A stretch of 20,141 bases of DNA, from positions 1 through 20,141 of the forward strand of contig JAEYTO010000114.1 of assembly GCA_023433925.1 (NCBI GenBank), in the 5' to 3' direction. The first letter of the stretch is position 1. Each line of letters begins with the position of its first letter. A program made the position numbers and the translations under genes. Under the pieces are notes generated by a model that was not told where the DNA came from, ran no database searches, and worked only from the letters and a program-made list of their open reading frames with translations. Positions 7,357 through 14,510 of the stretch are shown piece by piece. The DNA is from Pseudomonadota bacterium. GTDB taxonomy: Bacteria; Desulfobacterota; Desulfovibrionia; Desulfovibrionales; Desulfovibrionaceae.

Positions 7357-8670
7357 CTATTCCGGAGAGCCGGGGTTCTCGGCCCCGCGCGGTTCCGCGC
7401 GCAAAGACTCCCCTGCCAGGCACCCGCCGACGGTCACGCCCAGGACGAGCATGGACAGGCCGAGCCACCAGGCCGAGAAGAAGCTGTGCGCGCTGACGGC
7501 CGTGGCCAGGTAGCCGATGTACGCGCAGGCGAAGACCGACAGTAGCGCCCAGTAGCCGCCGTCCCCGCCCTGCCTGAGCCCCGCGAGCACCCGCCCCGTG
7601 AACCACACGGCGTACATGATCAGAAAGACCATGAATACCACGAAGCCGATAAGGCCAGTCTCGGCCAGGAACTGGAGGTAGACGTTGTGGGGGTGGGGGA
7701 TCGTGATGCTGTCCATGCTCGGCGCGAACCCGAGCGACCTGAAGGCCGGATTGTATGCGTTCACCCCCGCGCCGAGCAACGGCCATTCCTGAAAGACCTT
7801 CCAGGCGAAGGGCCACAGGTCCACGATGCGCCCATCCCGCATGACCTGCTCCAGGGAGATGCGGCGTGGTCCGAAGAGCAGCGCTCCCAAGCCAGCGCCC
7901 AAGGGCAGGACGATTTTCCTCCAGTCCAGCCCGCGGTGCATGATCCACAGCATGAGCAACGCCGTGGCGAGCCCCAGGTAGCTGCTGCGCGTCCTGGTGA
8001 AGATCAGCAGAAAAAGGCCGGGGGAGAGGATCAGGGCCGTGGCGAGCCAAGCCCGCCACCTGGGCCAGCGGTCCGGCAGAACCCAGGCCAGCCCCAGCCC
8101 CGCAACGAGGGATATGGACAGAATGTTGCCCACCCTGACAAACGATCCCGTGAGCCTGAAGCTGTCAGCGTAAAGCTGCCTGACAGGTTCGCCGTAGAAG
8201 AAATCCACTCCCGTCACGTACTGGTACACGCCATCCAAGCCCTCGTAACAGCTCATAACGGCGAAGAGGACGACAAGGATCTTCAGGTCGCGCTTCTTGC
8301 GCACCAGCTCCAGGCCCACGAAGAAGAGCAGAAAGCCCCCGTACAAGCTGGACCCGAACAGATTTAGGCCCTTGTCGAGATCGATGGTGTGCAGGGCCTT
8401 GAAGATCACCAGCGCCAGCAGGAGGACGTATGGCCAGATCATCCGCCCAAGGCGCTTCAGGTTGGAATGCTCGTGGTCCAGGGCGTAATACAGCCCGAGA
8501 CCGAGCAGGGCGAGGAGCGATCCGGCCTCGCGGAAGGAGCGGCCGAGGGGCAGGAAAAGGATGAAGATGGACGCGCCCAGCCAGAGCAGCATACGGGCCT
8601 TGCGTATCGCGGTCGAGCGGTCGAATGCTCTGGAGCCCAAGTGAAATGTATCTCTCTCTGGCCTGAACAT
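7357..8670 (-). CDS. O-antigen ligase family membrane protein (WaaL/Wzy_C-like)
   Basis: The 437-aa polytopic inner-membrane protein has roughly ten or more hydrophobic helices and the two hallmarks of the Wzy_C family: the cytoplasm/periplasm-boundary RTRSSYLGL (226-234) and, in a large periplasmic loop, HPHNVYLQFLAETGLIGF (326-343) with the conserved His pair. Such proteins either join O-antigen to lipid A-core from an undecaprenyl carrier or polymerise repeat units. The ATG at 8670 has an AGGGGG element 10 nt upstream. It ends facing the GT2/GT4 pair, with 41 bases between the stop codons, supporting a common glycan pathway. Ligase and polymerase cannot be told apart from sequence alone. 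Confidence 0.88.
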   Translation of the reverse strand: MFRPERDTFHLGSRAFDRSTAIRKARMLLWLGASIFILFLPLGRSFREAGSLLALLGLGLYYALDHEHSNLKRLGRMIWPYVLLLALVIFKALHTIDLDKGLNLFGSSLYGGFLLFFVGLELVRKKRDLKILVVLFAVMSCYEGLDGVYQYVTGVDFFYGEPVRQLYADSFRLTGSFVRVGNILSISLVAGLGLAWVLPDRWPRWRAWLATALILSPGLFLLIFTRTRSSYLGLATALLMLWIMHRGLDWRKIVLPLGAGLGALLFGPRRISLEQVMRDGRIVDLWPFAWKVFQEWPLLGAGVNAYNPAFRSLGFAPSMDSITIPHPHNVYLQFLAETGLIGFVVFMVFLIMYAVWFTGRVLAGLRQGGDGGYWALLSVFACAYIGYLATAVSAHSFFSAWWLGLSMLVLGVTVGGCLAGESLRAEPRGAENPGSPE

Positions 8671-9095
8671 GAGACTTCATCCCCCTAGGGCACGAATGGC
8701 TAAAGTCCATTCATCAGCCGACACGGCCAAGCGAAGCATCCGTTCCGTACCACGGAGGATCGCGCTCCGCCAGAGCGGATAATCGCCTCCGGCCTGGCCC
8801 TTTCCCATTCCGCCTCTGTCCCAGGCCGCCGCCACGGCTGTCCGCCGTCAGCCGGATTTCCCGGCGGGATCAATCCGCGTCACGCATTCTCCAGCCTCGA
8901 CGAAACGTGCGGCCAGCGCCGAATGCCTGCGCCCATGCCGGCCAGCCCGAGAAATCCCGCTCCCGCCGCTCCCGCGCATGACTCTTCTGGACCTTGGACC
9001 GCCGATGCTGGTATTGGGCTCGCGTGCCCACTCAGATGCCCGCGAATCGTTAATGGACTGTCGCGGCTGAAACCATGCGCCGCGAAGGAGCCGAC
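8671..9095. other. Divergent intergenic region (425 bp)
   Basis: This separates the O-antigen-ligase-like gene (minus) and the M24 peptidase (plus) and should hold both promoters. It contains a perfect inverted repeat GAATGG/CCATTC (8694-8699, 8707-8712) in the ligase leader, and the Shine-Dalgarno AAGGAG just before 9096. I could not pick convincing sigma-70 or sigma-54 promoter pairs. No RNA gene was seen, and all frames through it look like shadows. Confidence 0.5.
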
Positions 9096-10166
9096 ATGGA
9101 CAAGCACACCCACGCCTCCCGCCGCGACAAGCTGCGGCCTTTGCTCACCCGCGAGGGGCTGGACGCGCTGCTCGTCAGCCTGGCGGCCAACCGCTTTTAC
9201 CTGAGCGGCTTCGAGCTGCACGACCCGCAGTGCAACGAGAGCGCCGGCTATCTCCTCGTGACCCGCGACGGTCCCGACTGGCTGCTCACCGATCCGCGAT
9301 ATGCCGATGCGGCGCTGCGGCTGTGGGACGAGCGGCAGATCTTCATCTACACCCAGGCCCGCAACGAGCGCATCCGCGAGTTCCTCGCCGGGCTGCGCCT
9401 GGGGACCATCGGCATCGAGGCCCAGGCCCTGTGCGTGCAGGCCTGGCTGGACTTCTCCAACGGCCTGACGCTCAAGCCTGTCCGAGGCCTCGTGGAGGAG
9501 CTGCGCATCGTCAAGGAGCCCGCCGAGGTCGAGCGCATGCGCGCATCCTGCGCCCTGAACCACGAGGTCTTCGGCCTCGCGCCCGAGCTGCTCGTTCCCG
9601 GCAAGACCGAAGAGGCCCTGGCCTGGGAGCTGGAGCAGGCCTTCCGCAACCGCGGGGCCAGCGAGCTGTCCTTTGAGACCATCGTGGGCGTGGGTCCCAA
9701 CGCGGCGCTGCCCCACGCCATCCCCGGAGCGACGGCCATTCGAGATAACGAGCTCGTGCTCGTGGACATGGGCTGCCGCCTGGGGGACTACTGCTCGGAT
9801 CAGACGCGCACCTTCTGGGTGGGCGACAAGCCCTCGGAGCGCTTCCGACGCACCATGGAACTCGTGCGCGGCGCGCAGCAGGCGGCCATCGACATCATCC
9901 GCCCCGGTCTTTCGGCCCGCGAGGCCTACGTGGCGGCCTGGAACTTCCTGGACAGCCACGGCGTGGCCCAGCAGTTCACCCACGGCCTGGGCCACGGCAT
10001 CGGCCTGGAGACCCATGAGCCGCCCAGCCTCGGCCGCCTCTCCGAGGTCGTGCTCCGGCCCGGCATGCTCGTGACCGTGGAGCCCGGCCTGTACGATCCG
10101 GCCTGGGGCGGCATCCGCTGGGAATACATGATCCTCGTCACCGAGGACGGCTGCGAGATCCTGTGA
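9096..10166 (+). CDS. M24 family metallopeptidase (Xaa-Pro aminopeptidase-like)
   Basis: The 356-aa protein has a creatinase-like N-terminal domain (about 1-135, with RFYLSGF) and a pita-bread catalytic domain. All five metal ligands are in place: Asp224 (VDMG), Asp235 (SDQTRTF), His300 (GLGHGIGLETHE), Glu329 (VTVEPGLY) and Glu343 (RWEYMI). His207 (NAALPHAIPG) fits the substrate-binding His. It should be a cytosolic dinuclear-metal aminopeptidase releasing an N-terminal residue before proline. The ATG at 9096 is chosen over 9075 because AAGGAG lies 5-6 nt upstream. Its stop overlaps the start of the DUF4911 gene by 4 nt, so the two are translationally coupled. Confidence 0.95.
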   Translation: MDKHTHASRRDKLRPLLTREGLDALLVSLAANRFYLSGFELHDPQCNESAGYLLVTRDGPDWLLTDPRYADAALRLWDERQIFIYTQARNERIREFLAGLRLGTIGIEAQALCVQAWLDFSNGLTLKPVRGLVEELRIVKEPAEVERMRASCALNHEVFGLAPELLVPGKTEEALAWELEQAFRNRGASELSFETIVGVGPNAALPHAIPGATAIRDNELVLVDMGCRLGDYCSDQTRTFWVGDKPSERFRRTMELVRGAQQAAIDIIRPGLSAREAYVAAWNFLDSHGVAQQFTHGLGHGIGLETHEPPSLGRLSEVVLRPGMLVTVEPGLYDPAWGGIRWEYMILVTEDGCEIL

Positions 10167-10450
10167 GCGCCGCCCCCCGCCCGACTTCTCCCGCTCCGGA
10201 ATGGTCCGAGCGCCTGTACGTGGAGCTGGCCCCGGAGCGCATGGCCCTGTTCCGCTTCCTGCTGGAGGCGCGGGGCCATGCGGCCTACTTCACGGTCCTC
10301 GACCGCAGGCGCGCCCTGGTGCGCGTGGTTTTCAGCCCGGATTGCGCGGCCGAGGTCGAGCAGGCCCTGGCCGACATGGCCCGCGACATGCCCCTGACGA
10401 TCATCAGGCCGCCCCTTGGCGCTTACGCACCTGCAACAGGCCGGAGCTAG
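10163..10450 (+). CDS. DUF4911-type small protein
   Basis: The 95-aa protein starts at GTG 10163 inside the GTGA overlap with the preceding peptidase stop. The pattern is SERLYVELAPERMALFRFLLEA, FTVLDRRRALVRVVFSP, then an acidic helix and MPLTIIRPP. This beta-alpha-beta-beta arrangement, with the RLYVEL opening, resembles the DUF4911 proteins known mainly from Desulfovibrio-type bacteria. It has no cysteine, signal peptide or membrane segment. Function is unknown; the context is an operon between an aminopeptidase and a putative selenoprotein. The family assignment is from memory of pattern and context, not from a search. Confidence 0.75.
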   Translation: MSAAPRPTSPAPEWSERLYVELAPERMALFRFLLEARGHAAYFTVLDRRRALVRVVFSPDCAAEVEQALADMARDMPLTIIRPPLGAYAPATGRS

Positions 10451-10457
10451 CACGCCC

Positions 10458-10661
10458 ATGAATCCCTCTGAAGAGAGCACCCATCAGGACAAGCCTGCCT
10501 GCCGCGAGTGCGGCCGGCCCCTGAGCCTGCGCCGCGGTTGAGCGCGAGTCACCCTGCGCTGCAGGTACTGCGGCGCCGAGGACCCTCTGGCCAAGCATCG
10601 CGAGAGCATCGATGACGAGCTGGAGGACGAGCTGGCCTGGGTGCCACTGGACCGGCTGTAG
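10458..10661 (+). CDS. Dual-CXXC small selenoprotein candidate (in-frame TGA read as Sec28)
   Basis: From ATG 10458 the frame reads 27 codons to TGA (10539-10541), then continues open for 39 codons to TAG at 10659-10661. If the TGA encodes selenocysteine the product is 67 aa, with a zinc-ribbon-like pair CREC (15-18) and CRYC (35-38), Sec at 28 between them, and an acidic tail (DDELEDELAWVPLDRL). The second CXXC and the tail lie after the TGA in perfect register, which a truncated ORF would not explain. A SECIS-like hairpin starts directly after the TGA. I recall a family named dual CXXC motif small (seleno)protein in Desulfovibrio genomes; this fits it but could not be searched. It begins 7 nt after the DUF4911 stop, as the last gene of the operon. 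GGAG 11 nt upstream may serve as RBS. Alternative: a nonsense mutation in a Cys or Arg codon. Confidence 0.75.
10542..10576 (+). promoter_or_regulatory. Candidate bacterial SECIS element
   Basis: Immediately after the TGA: GCGC (10542-10545) pairs with GCGC (10573-10576), AGT (10547-10549) with ACT (10567-10569), AC (10551-10552) with GT (10565-10566), and CTGC (10554-10557) with GCAG (10561-10564). Single C bulges sit at 10550 and 10553, and the apical loop is GCT (10558-10560). That makes 13 pairs with the loop beginning 17 nt after the TGA and starting with G, in line with the spacing and loop-G expected of SelB-binding SECIS hairpins. The 3-nt loop is small for the type. Confidence 0.6.
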
Positions 10662-10671
10662 CCTTGCGCGA

Positions 10672-10699
10672 ACCGGGAGAGGGCGGTGCCTCTCTCGGT
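10672..10699. terminator. Bidirectional terminator between convergent operons
   Basis: ACCGGGAGAG (10672-10681) pairs with CTCTCTCGGT (10690-10699) with one G-U pair, 8-nt loop. It lies between the selenoprotein stop (10661) and the mltB-like stop (10717). No strong T-tract follows on either strand, so termination would rely on stem strength. Similar GAGAGGGCGG/CTCTCTCGG words occur near 1-14 and 20055-20085. Confidence 0.5.
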
Positions 10700-10716
10700 A
10701 TCAACGTCCTCTCGGC

Positions 10717-11646
10717 TCACTCGCCAAGGCGCTCGGCGATGGCCAGCACCGTGCGGGCATACGTGTTGCTGTGATTGTATCTGTAGATGACCTCGTGCCT
10801 GCGCTCGGGGCTCAGGCCGGCGCGCCAGCCGTGGCGCTTGAGGAAGTTGCCCAGGCTGTGCAGCGCGTCGGGGATGGCGAACAGATCCACCTTCCCGTCG
10901 CCGTCGCCGTCCAGGCCATAGGCCAAGGCGTTGGTGGGCATGAACTGCGGGTAGCCGATGGCGCCCCAGACAGAGCTCGGGATGTCCAGCGGGCTGCGGC
11001 TCGCGGCCTTGGCGTAGCGCAGGAGCGCATCCAGCTCGCGGTAGGCCCAGGCAGCCTTGTCGGCGTTGCGCCCCGCGATCCAGGCCTGCTCCTCGGGGCC
11101 GAGCCCGTCCCAGCCAATGTGCGGCTTGACGAGTTCGAAGTCGCCGCACGCGGCCATGCTCGCCAGGGTCACCAGGGCGCTCTCGTCCCCCAGGGTCAGG
11201 CCGAGCTTGCTCTCGATGAGCAGGATGGCCACCAGGATTTCCTTGCTCACGCCGTGGGCCCGCTCGGCCGCCTCCAGGCTTTCGCCGTGCAGGTCGAGGT
11301 AACCGCGCGCGCCGGCCAGCGCCAGGGGCGACAAGTACTGGCGATAGACCTCGGGCTCTTCGGCGGACGCGCCCGGACCCTTGGCGCGCTGGCGCAGGAG
11401 CGCCTTGAGCTTGGTGGCCATGGCCGAGGGCTCGTGGTGGGCCCGCGAGTCCCCGAACACGACGCGCAACTCGCCCGGGTCGTGCCCGTCAGCGGCCAGC
11501 CGCTCCACGAGCGGCGCCCAGACCTCGGCCGGCTTGCCGGCATCGGTCAGGACGCGGCGCGGCGGCAGGCTCGCGACCAGGAGGAGCAGGCCCAGGACCA
11601 GCGGCCAGCGCAACCGGCCGAGCCATGTGTATCGTGTGCTGCGCAT
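10717..11646 (-). CDS. Lytic murein transglycosylase, MltB-like
   Basis: The 309-aa protein, from ATG 11646, begins with an N-terminal signal anchor (WPLVLGLLLLVASLPP, 14-29) without a lipobox cysteine. The catalytic domain carries Glu145 in ILLIESKLG (141-149), the likely general acid of MltB-type enzymes, followed by VWGAIGYPQFMPTNALAYG (226-244) and DGDGKVDLFAIPDALHSLGN (247-266), both hallmark stretches of the slt3/MltB family. It cleaves the MurNAc-GlcNAc bond of peptidoglycan with anhydro-MurNAc formation, in the periplasm. The frame runs back to 11820, but the signal anchor fits the start at 11646; 11685 is an alternative, and neither has a clear Shine-Dalgarno. It is divergent from an NlpC/P60 peptidase, another wall hydrolase. 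Confidence 0.9.
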   Translation of the reverse strand: MRSTRYTWLGRLRWPLVLGLLLLVASLPPRRVLTDAGKPAEVWAPLVERLAADGHDPGELRVVFGDSRAHHEPSAMATKLKALLRQRAKGPGASAEEPEVYRQYLSPLALAGARGYLDLHGESLEAAERAHGVSKEILVAILLIESKLGLTLGDESALVTLASMAACGDFELVKPHIGWDGLGPEEQAWIAGRNADKAAWAYRELDALLRYAKAASRSPLDIPSSVWGAIGYPQFMPTNALAYGLDGDGDGKVDLFAIPDALHSLGNFLKRHGWRAGLSPERRHEVIYRYNHSNTYARTVLAIAERLGE

Positions 11647-11746
11647 GGATATGGTCACACTCGCTTCGGACTTCCTGTAGCCCATGGCGAGCGCGGGTGT
11701 CCAGCCGGCCTTGCCTCGCATGGCCTTCTCGGGCTTGGCATCATGC

Positions 11747-11775
11747 TTGAATCGCTGTTCAATAAAATGTAGTCT
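11747..11775 (+). promoter_or_regulatory. Likely promoter of the NlpC/P60 gene
   Basis: TTGAAT (11747-11752), 17-nt spacer, TAGTCT (11770-11775), in a locally AT-rich stretch (AATAAAATG). This would start transcription at about 11782, 18 nt before the ATG at 11800. The -35 match is good, the -10 moderate. Confidence 0.4.
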
Positions 11776-11799
11776 CGGGCGACTCGTTTCACTGCCGGC

Positions 11800-12429
11800 A
11801 TGCCCATGACGACCACGCAACGCGTCTCACCGGACGCGGCCCATCGCGGCCATCCACGCTCCGGCGCCTTGTCCGCGCTGGCGGCGCTCCTCCTGCTGCT
11901 CGCCATGAGCGCCTGCGCGAGCCATCGGCCGCCCGTGGAGCAGCGCGCCATCGGCCAGCGCAACCGCCTGGAGCAGCCGGCGCCGCAGGCCCCGCGACAG
12001 GGCGCGCCAACGCCATCCGGCCAAGGCGCGCCGGCCGGGCACCCAAGCTTCTCGGCCGCCGAGTCCGCCGTGGCCAAGGCCCGTTCCGTCGTCGGCACGC
12101 CCTACCGCTACGGCGGCTCGACGCCCGCCGAGGGTTTCGACTGCTCTGGCCTGCTCATCTGGATCTACTCCACCCACGGCGTGGACCTGCCGCGCACATC
12201 CTGGGAGATATCCCGCGCCGGCCGGGCGGTGCCGCCCTCCGACATGCGACCGGGCGATCTCGTGATCTTCGATCTGGGCCGCGACAAGCCCTCCCTGCAC
12301 GTGGCCATCGCCACCGGCGCGGGCACCTTCATCCACAGCCCGAGCAGCGGCGGCCGCGTGCGCGAGGAGTCCCTGGCCGAGCCCTACTGGGCCCGCCGCA
12401 TCCACGCCGTGCGCCGGGTGCTCGACTAG
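11800..12429 (+). CDS. NlpC/P60 family lipoprotein (cell-wall endopeptidase)
   Basis: The 209-aa protein has a lipoprotein-type N-terminus: hydrophobic LSALAALLLLLAMSAC with lipobox Cys39. A Pro/Gln/Ala-rich tether (about 41-85) leads to an NlpC/P60 domain with the catalytic triad Cys115 (GFDCSGL), His167 (SLHVAIATG) and His179 (TFIHSP). VGTPYRYGGSTPAEGFDCSGL and MRPGDLVIF are typical signatures. It should cut peptide stems of peptidoglycan from a membrane anchor, probably in the outer membrane. ATG at 11800 and 11806 are both possible; neither has a strong Shine-Dalgarno. The divergent MltB-like gene suggests a small wall-remodelling locus. Confidence 0.93.
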   Translation: MPMTTTQRVSPDAAHRGHPRSGALSALAALLLLLAMSACASHRPPVEQRAIGQRNRLEQPAPQAPRQGAPTPSGQGAPAGHPSFSAAESAVAKARSVVGTPYRYGGSTPAEGFDCSGLLIWIYSTHGVDLPRTSWEISRAGRAVPPSDMRPGDLVIFDLGRDKPSLHVAIATGAGTFIHSPSSGGRVREESLAEPYWARRIHAVRRVLD

Positions 12430-12450
12430 AAAGAGAAAAGCGCGAGACTC

Positions 12451-12510
12451 GGAGGGCGCCGCCCTCCTAGGCCCCCGCCAAGGGCCGCGGGCCCTTGGAA
12501 CCCGTGTTTT
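12451..12510 (+). terminator. Tandem terminator hairpins after the NlpC/P60 gene
   Basis: Hairpin 1 is GGAGGGC/GCCCTCC (12451-12457, 12461-12467). Hairpin 2 is CCAAGGGCC/GGCCCTTGG (12478-12486, 12490-12498), a 9-bp stem with loop GCG, followed by GTGTTTT (12504-12510). The second has the form of an intrinsic terminator for rightward transcription and lies in the gap before the convergent MFS gene stop at 12524. Confidence 0.65.
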
Positions 12511-12523
12511 CATGGCTGGAATA

Positions 12524-13837
12524 TCAGGAGGCGGCTCGCGGCTCTTCCGGCACGCGGACCAGCCAGAGCAGGACCATGCCGGACACGAACAGGGCGAGCA
12601 CGCCCAGGATGGCCTCGCGCGAGGAGCCGGTCATGTGACGGATGGCCGCGAAGAGGAACGGGCCGCCGATGGCCGAGAGCTTGTTGACCACCGAGAAGTA
12701 GCCGAAGTACCGCGCGGACTGTCCCGCCGGGATCATGGCCGCGAACAGGGAGCGGCTGAGGGCCTGAGAGCCGCCGAGCACGAGGCCCAGGAGCGCGCCC
12801 AGGATGAAGTATTCAAGGCTCGAATCGATGAAATAAGCGTAGCAGACCACCCCGGACCACAGGGCCAGGGACAGGAGCAGGGTCCGGCGGGCCGTGATGC
12901 CCTCGGCCAGGCGCGAGAAGGCCAGCGCGCCGCCGAAGGCCACGAGCTGGATCATGAGCAGGGTCGGCATGAGCGTGCTCATGGGCAGCCCGAGTTCTGT
13001 CCTGCCGTAGATGGTGGCCATGGCGATGACAGTCTGGATGCCGTCGTTGTAGAGCAGGAAAGCCAGCAGGAACAGCCCCGCCCCCCGGCGCTCCTCCCGC
13101 GAGACGAGGGTGCGCAGGGTTCCCTGCGCCAGGGACAGGCCCATGCGCAGCACGCCCAGCCACCTGGGCAGGCCGCGCAGCTCCGGCGGCAGGTCGTGCA
13201 CGGGCCTGTCCTCGCGCAGCCTCACGAGCGCCGGCATGGCGAAGCCGGCCCACCACAGGGCCGCCGTGGCCAGGGCGATGCGCGCGGCCTGGCCCTGGTC
13301 CAGGCCAAAATTCCCCGCGAACTGGATGAGCAGCAGGCTGCCCAGGAAGTGCAGCGCGCCGCCGATGTAGCCCCAGGCGAAACCAAGGCCCGAGACCCAG
13401 TCCGTCTTGCCCGGCGGGGCCACCACGGGCAGGAAGGCGTCGTAGAACACGTTGGCCCCGGCGAAGCCGACCTGGGCGAGCATGAACAGGACGGCCGTGC
13501 GCCACACGTCGCCGGGGCCGCTGAAGCCAAGGAGGAAGGCGCAGGCGCTGCCCGCCAGGCAGAAGAAGGCCATGAAGGCCCGCTTGCGGCCCGTGTAATC
13601 CGCGGCCGCGCCGAGCACCGGGGCCAGGAGGAAGATGAACAGCGCCGCCGAGCCGACCATGAGGCCCCACAGCGTGGGCGCGGCCAGGGTCGCGCCCCAC
13701 AGATCGGCCCCGGCCTCGGGCACCACGGCCGTGGCGAAGTAGGCCGGCAGCACCGCCGTGACCGTGGTCAGCACGTAGGCCGAGTTGGCCCAGTCGTACA
13801 GGACCCAGGCGCGGACCTGCCCGTTGACCGTGCGCAT
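12524..13837 (-). CDS. MFS transporter, Atg22/UMF1-like
   Basis: The 437-aa polytopic protein has about twelve hydrophobic segments. It begins with WVLYDWANSAYVLTTV (11-26), the opening hallmark of the Atg22/UMF1 branch of the major facilitator superfamily, followed by LAPVLGAAADYTGRKRAFM, the MFS loop 2-3 motif with Asp and the GRKR turn. A charged central loop (VRLREDRPVHDLPPELRG) separates the two six-helix halves. Bacterial members are of unknown substrate; an efflux role for amino acids or similar is only by analogy with yeast Atg22. ATG at 13837 is preferred over 13843 because GGGAGG lies exactly 6 nt before it. The C-terminus ends VRVPEEPRAAS. Confidence 0.9.
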   Translation of the reverse strand: MRTVNGQVRAWVLYDWANSAYVLTTVTAVLPAYFATAVVPEAGADLWGATLAAPTLWGLMVGSAALFIFLLAPVLGAAADYTGRKRAFMAFFCLAGSACAFLLGFSGPGDVWRTAVLFMLAQVGFAGANVFYDAFLPVVAPPGKTDWVSGLGFAWGYIGGALHFLGSLLLIQFAGNFGLDQGQAARIALATAALWWAGFAMPALVRLREDRPVHDLPPELRGLPRWLGVLRMGLSLAQGTLRTLVSREERRGAGLFLLAFLLYNDGIQTVIAMATIYGRTELGLPMSTLMPTLLMIQLVAFGGALAFSRLAEGITARRTLLLSLALWSGVVCYAYFIDSSLEYFILGALLGLVLGGSQALSRSLFAAMIPAGQSARYFGYFSVVNKLSAIGGPFLFAAIRHMTGSSREAILGVLALFVSGMVLLWLVRVPEEPRAAS

Positions 13838-13922
13838 GCGCATCCTCCCGCTGGCGATCAGGTCGTGATCGATATGCCGGGGTTATGTGCCAGCCGGCCG
13901 CGCTTGTCGAGGGCGATGCAAG

Positions 13923-13940
13923 CCGTTGCATGAGCAACGG
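13923..13940. promoter_or_regulatory. Perfect inverted repeat in the divergent MFS/DUF2269 region
   Basis: CCGTTGC (13923-13929) and GCAACGG (13934-13940) form a 7-bp inverted repeat around ATGA, in the 172-bp gap between two divergent genes. It could be an operator or a small leader hairpin. No partner regulator is indicated. Confidence 0.3.
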
Positions 13941-14009
13941 ACTCGGGCTATCACCGGACACGCAATACGCATCCCGGCGGTCAAAATTGCGGAAACGTGG
14001 AGGAAAGGC

Positions 14010-14510
14010 ATGAAGCTCGGCGCCACCGGCCAGAAATGGCTCAAGATCGCGCACCTGTTCTTCGTCTGCATCTGGGTCGGCCCGGGCGTGACGCTCGTGG
14101 CCATGCAGACGGCCATGAGCGCCGACAGCGGCGGCATGCTCCACGGCATCGACACGTCCATGAAGTTCGTGGACGACTTCCTCATCATCCCCGGCGCCTT
14201 CGGCTGCCTCATCACCGGCCTGCTCTACTCGCTGCTGACCAATTGGGGCTTTTTCAAGCATGGCTGGATCACGGTCAAATGGGTCATCACCGTGGGCGGC
14301 ATCCTCTTCGGGACCTTCTATCTCGGCCCCTGGGTCAACGCCCTGCCGCCCGCTTCGCTGGAGCTCGGCCTGGATGCGCTCGCGGATCCGGCCTACCTGC
14401 GCAACAAATCCCTGAACTCCATCTGGGGACCCGTGCAGGTGGCCTCGCTCATCTTCGCCGTGGCTATCTCGGTGCTCAAGCCCTGGAAGGCCAAGCCGCG
14501 CAAAACCTAG
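14010..14510 (+). CDS. DUF2269-type integral membrane protein
   Basis: The 166-aa protein has four hydrophobic helices: IAHLFFVCIWVGPGVTLVAM (13-32), FLIIPGAFGCLITGLLYSLL (about 57-76), WVITVGGILFGTFYLGPWV (about 91-109) and a C-terminal VQVASLIFAVAISVLKPW. The HLFFVCIWVG opening and the KWVITVGG region are like the DUF2269 family of predicted membrane proteins; function is unknown. ATG at 14010 is chosen for its strong GGAGGAAAGG Shine-Dalgarno; the frame before it (to 13887) has no such signal. Its TAG stop shares the palindrome CTAG (14507-14510) with the stop of the convergent regulator gene. Confidence 0.8.
   Translation: MKLGATGQKWLKIAHLFFVCIWVGPGVTLVAMQTAMSADSGGMLHGIDTSMKFVDDFLIIPGAFGCLITGLLYSLLTNWGFFKHGWITVKWVITVGGILFGTFYLGPWVNALPPASLELGLDALADPAYLRNKSLNSIWGPVQVASLIFAVAISVLKPWKAKPRKT

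Noticed and set aside
6065..8059. Very long minus-strand frame across the glycosyltransferases and the ligase
   Set aside because: It overlaps three genes with clear family motifs in other frames and shows none itself.
8880..8990. Minus-strand frame ending GAGFLGLAGMGAGIRRW, resembling a PEP-CTERM sorting tail
   Set aside because: There is no Pro-Glu-Pro at the expected place, the preceding sequence is antisense to the M24 gene, and no start or ribosome-binding site supports a gene.
10404..10598. Minus-strand 64-aa frame over the selenoprotein gene
   Set aside because: No ribosome-binding site or motif; the plus-strand frame explains the paired CXXC codons.
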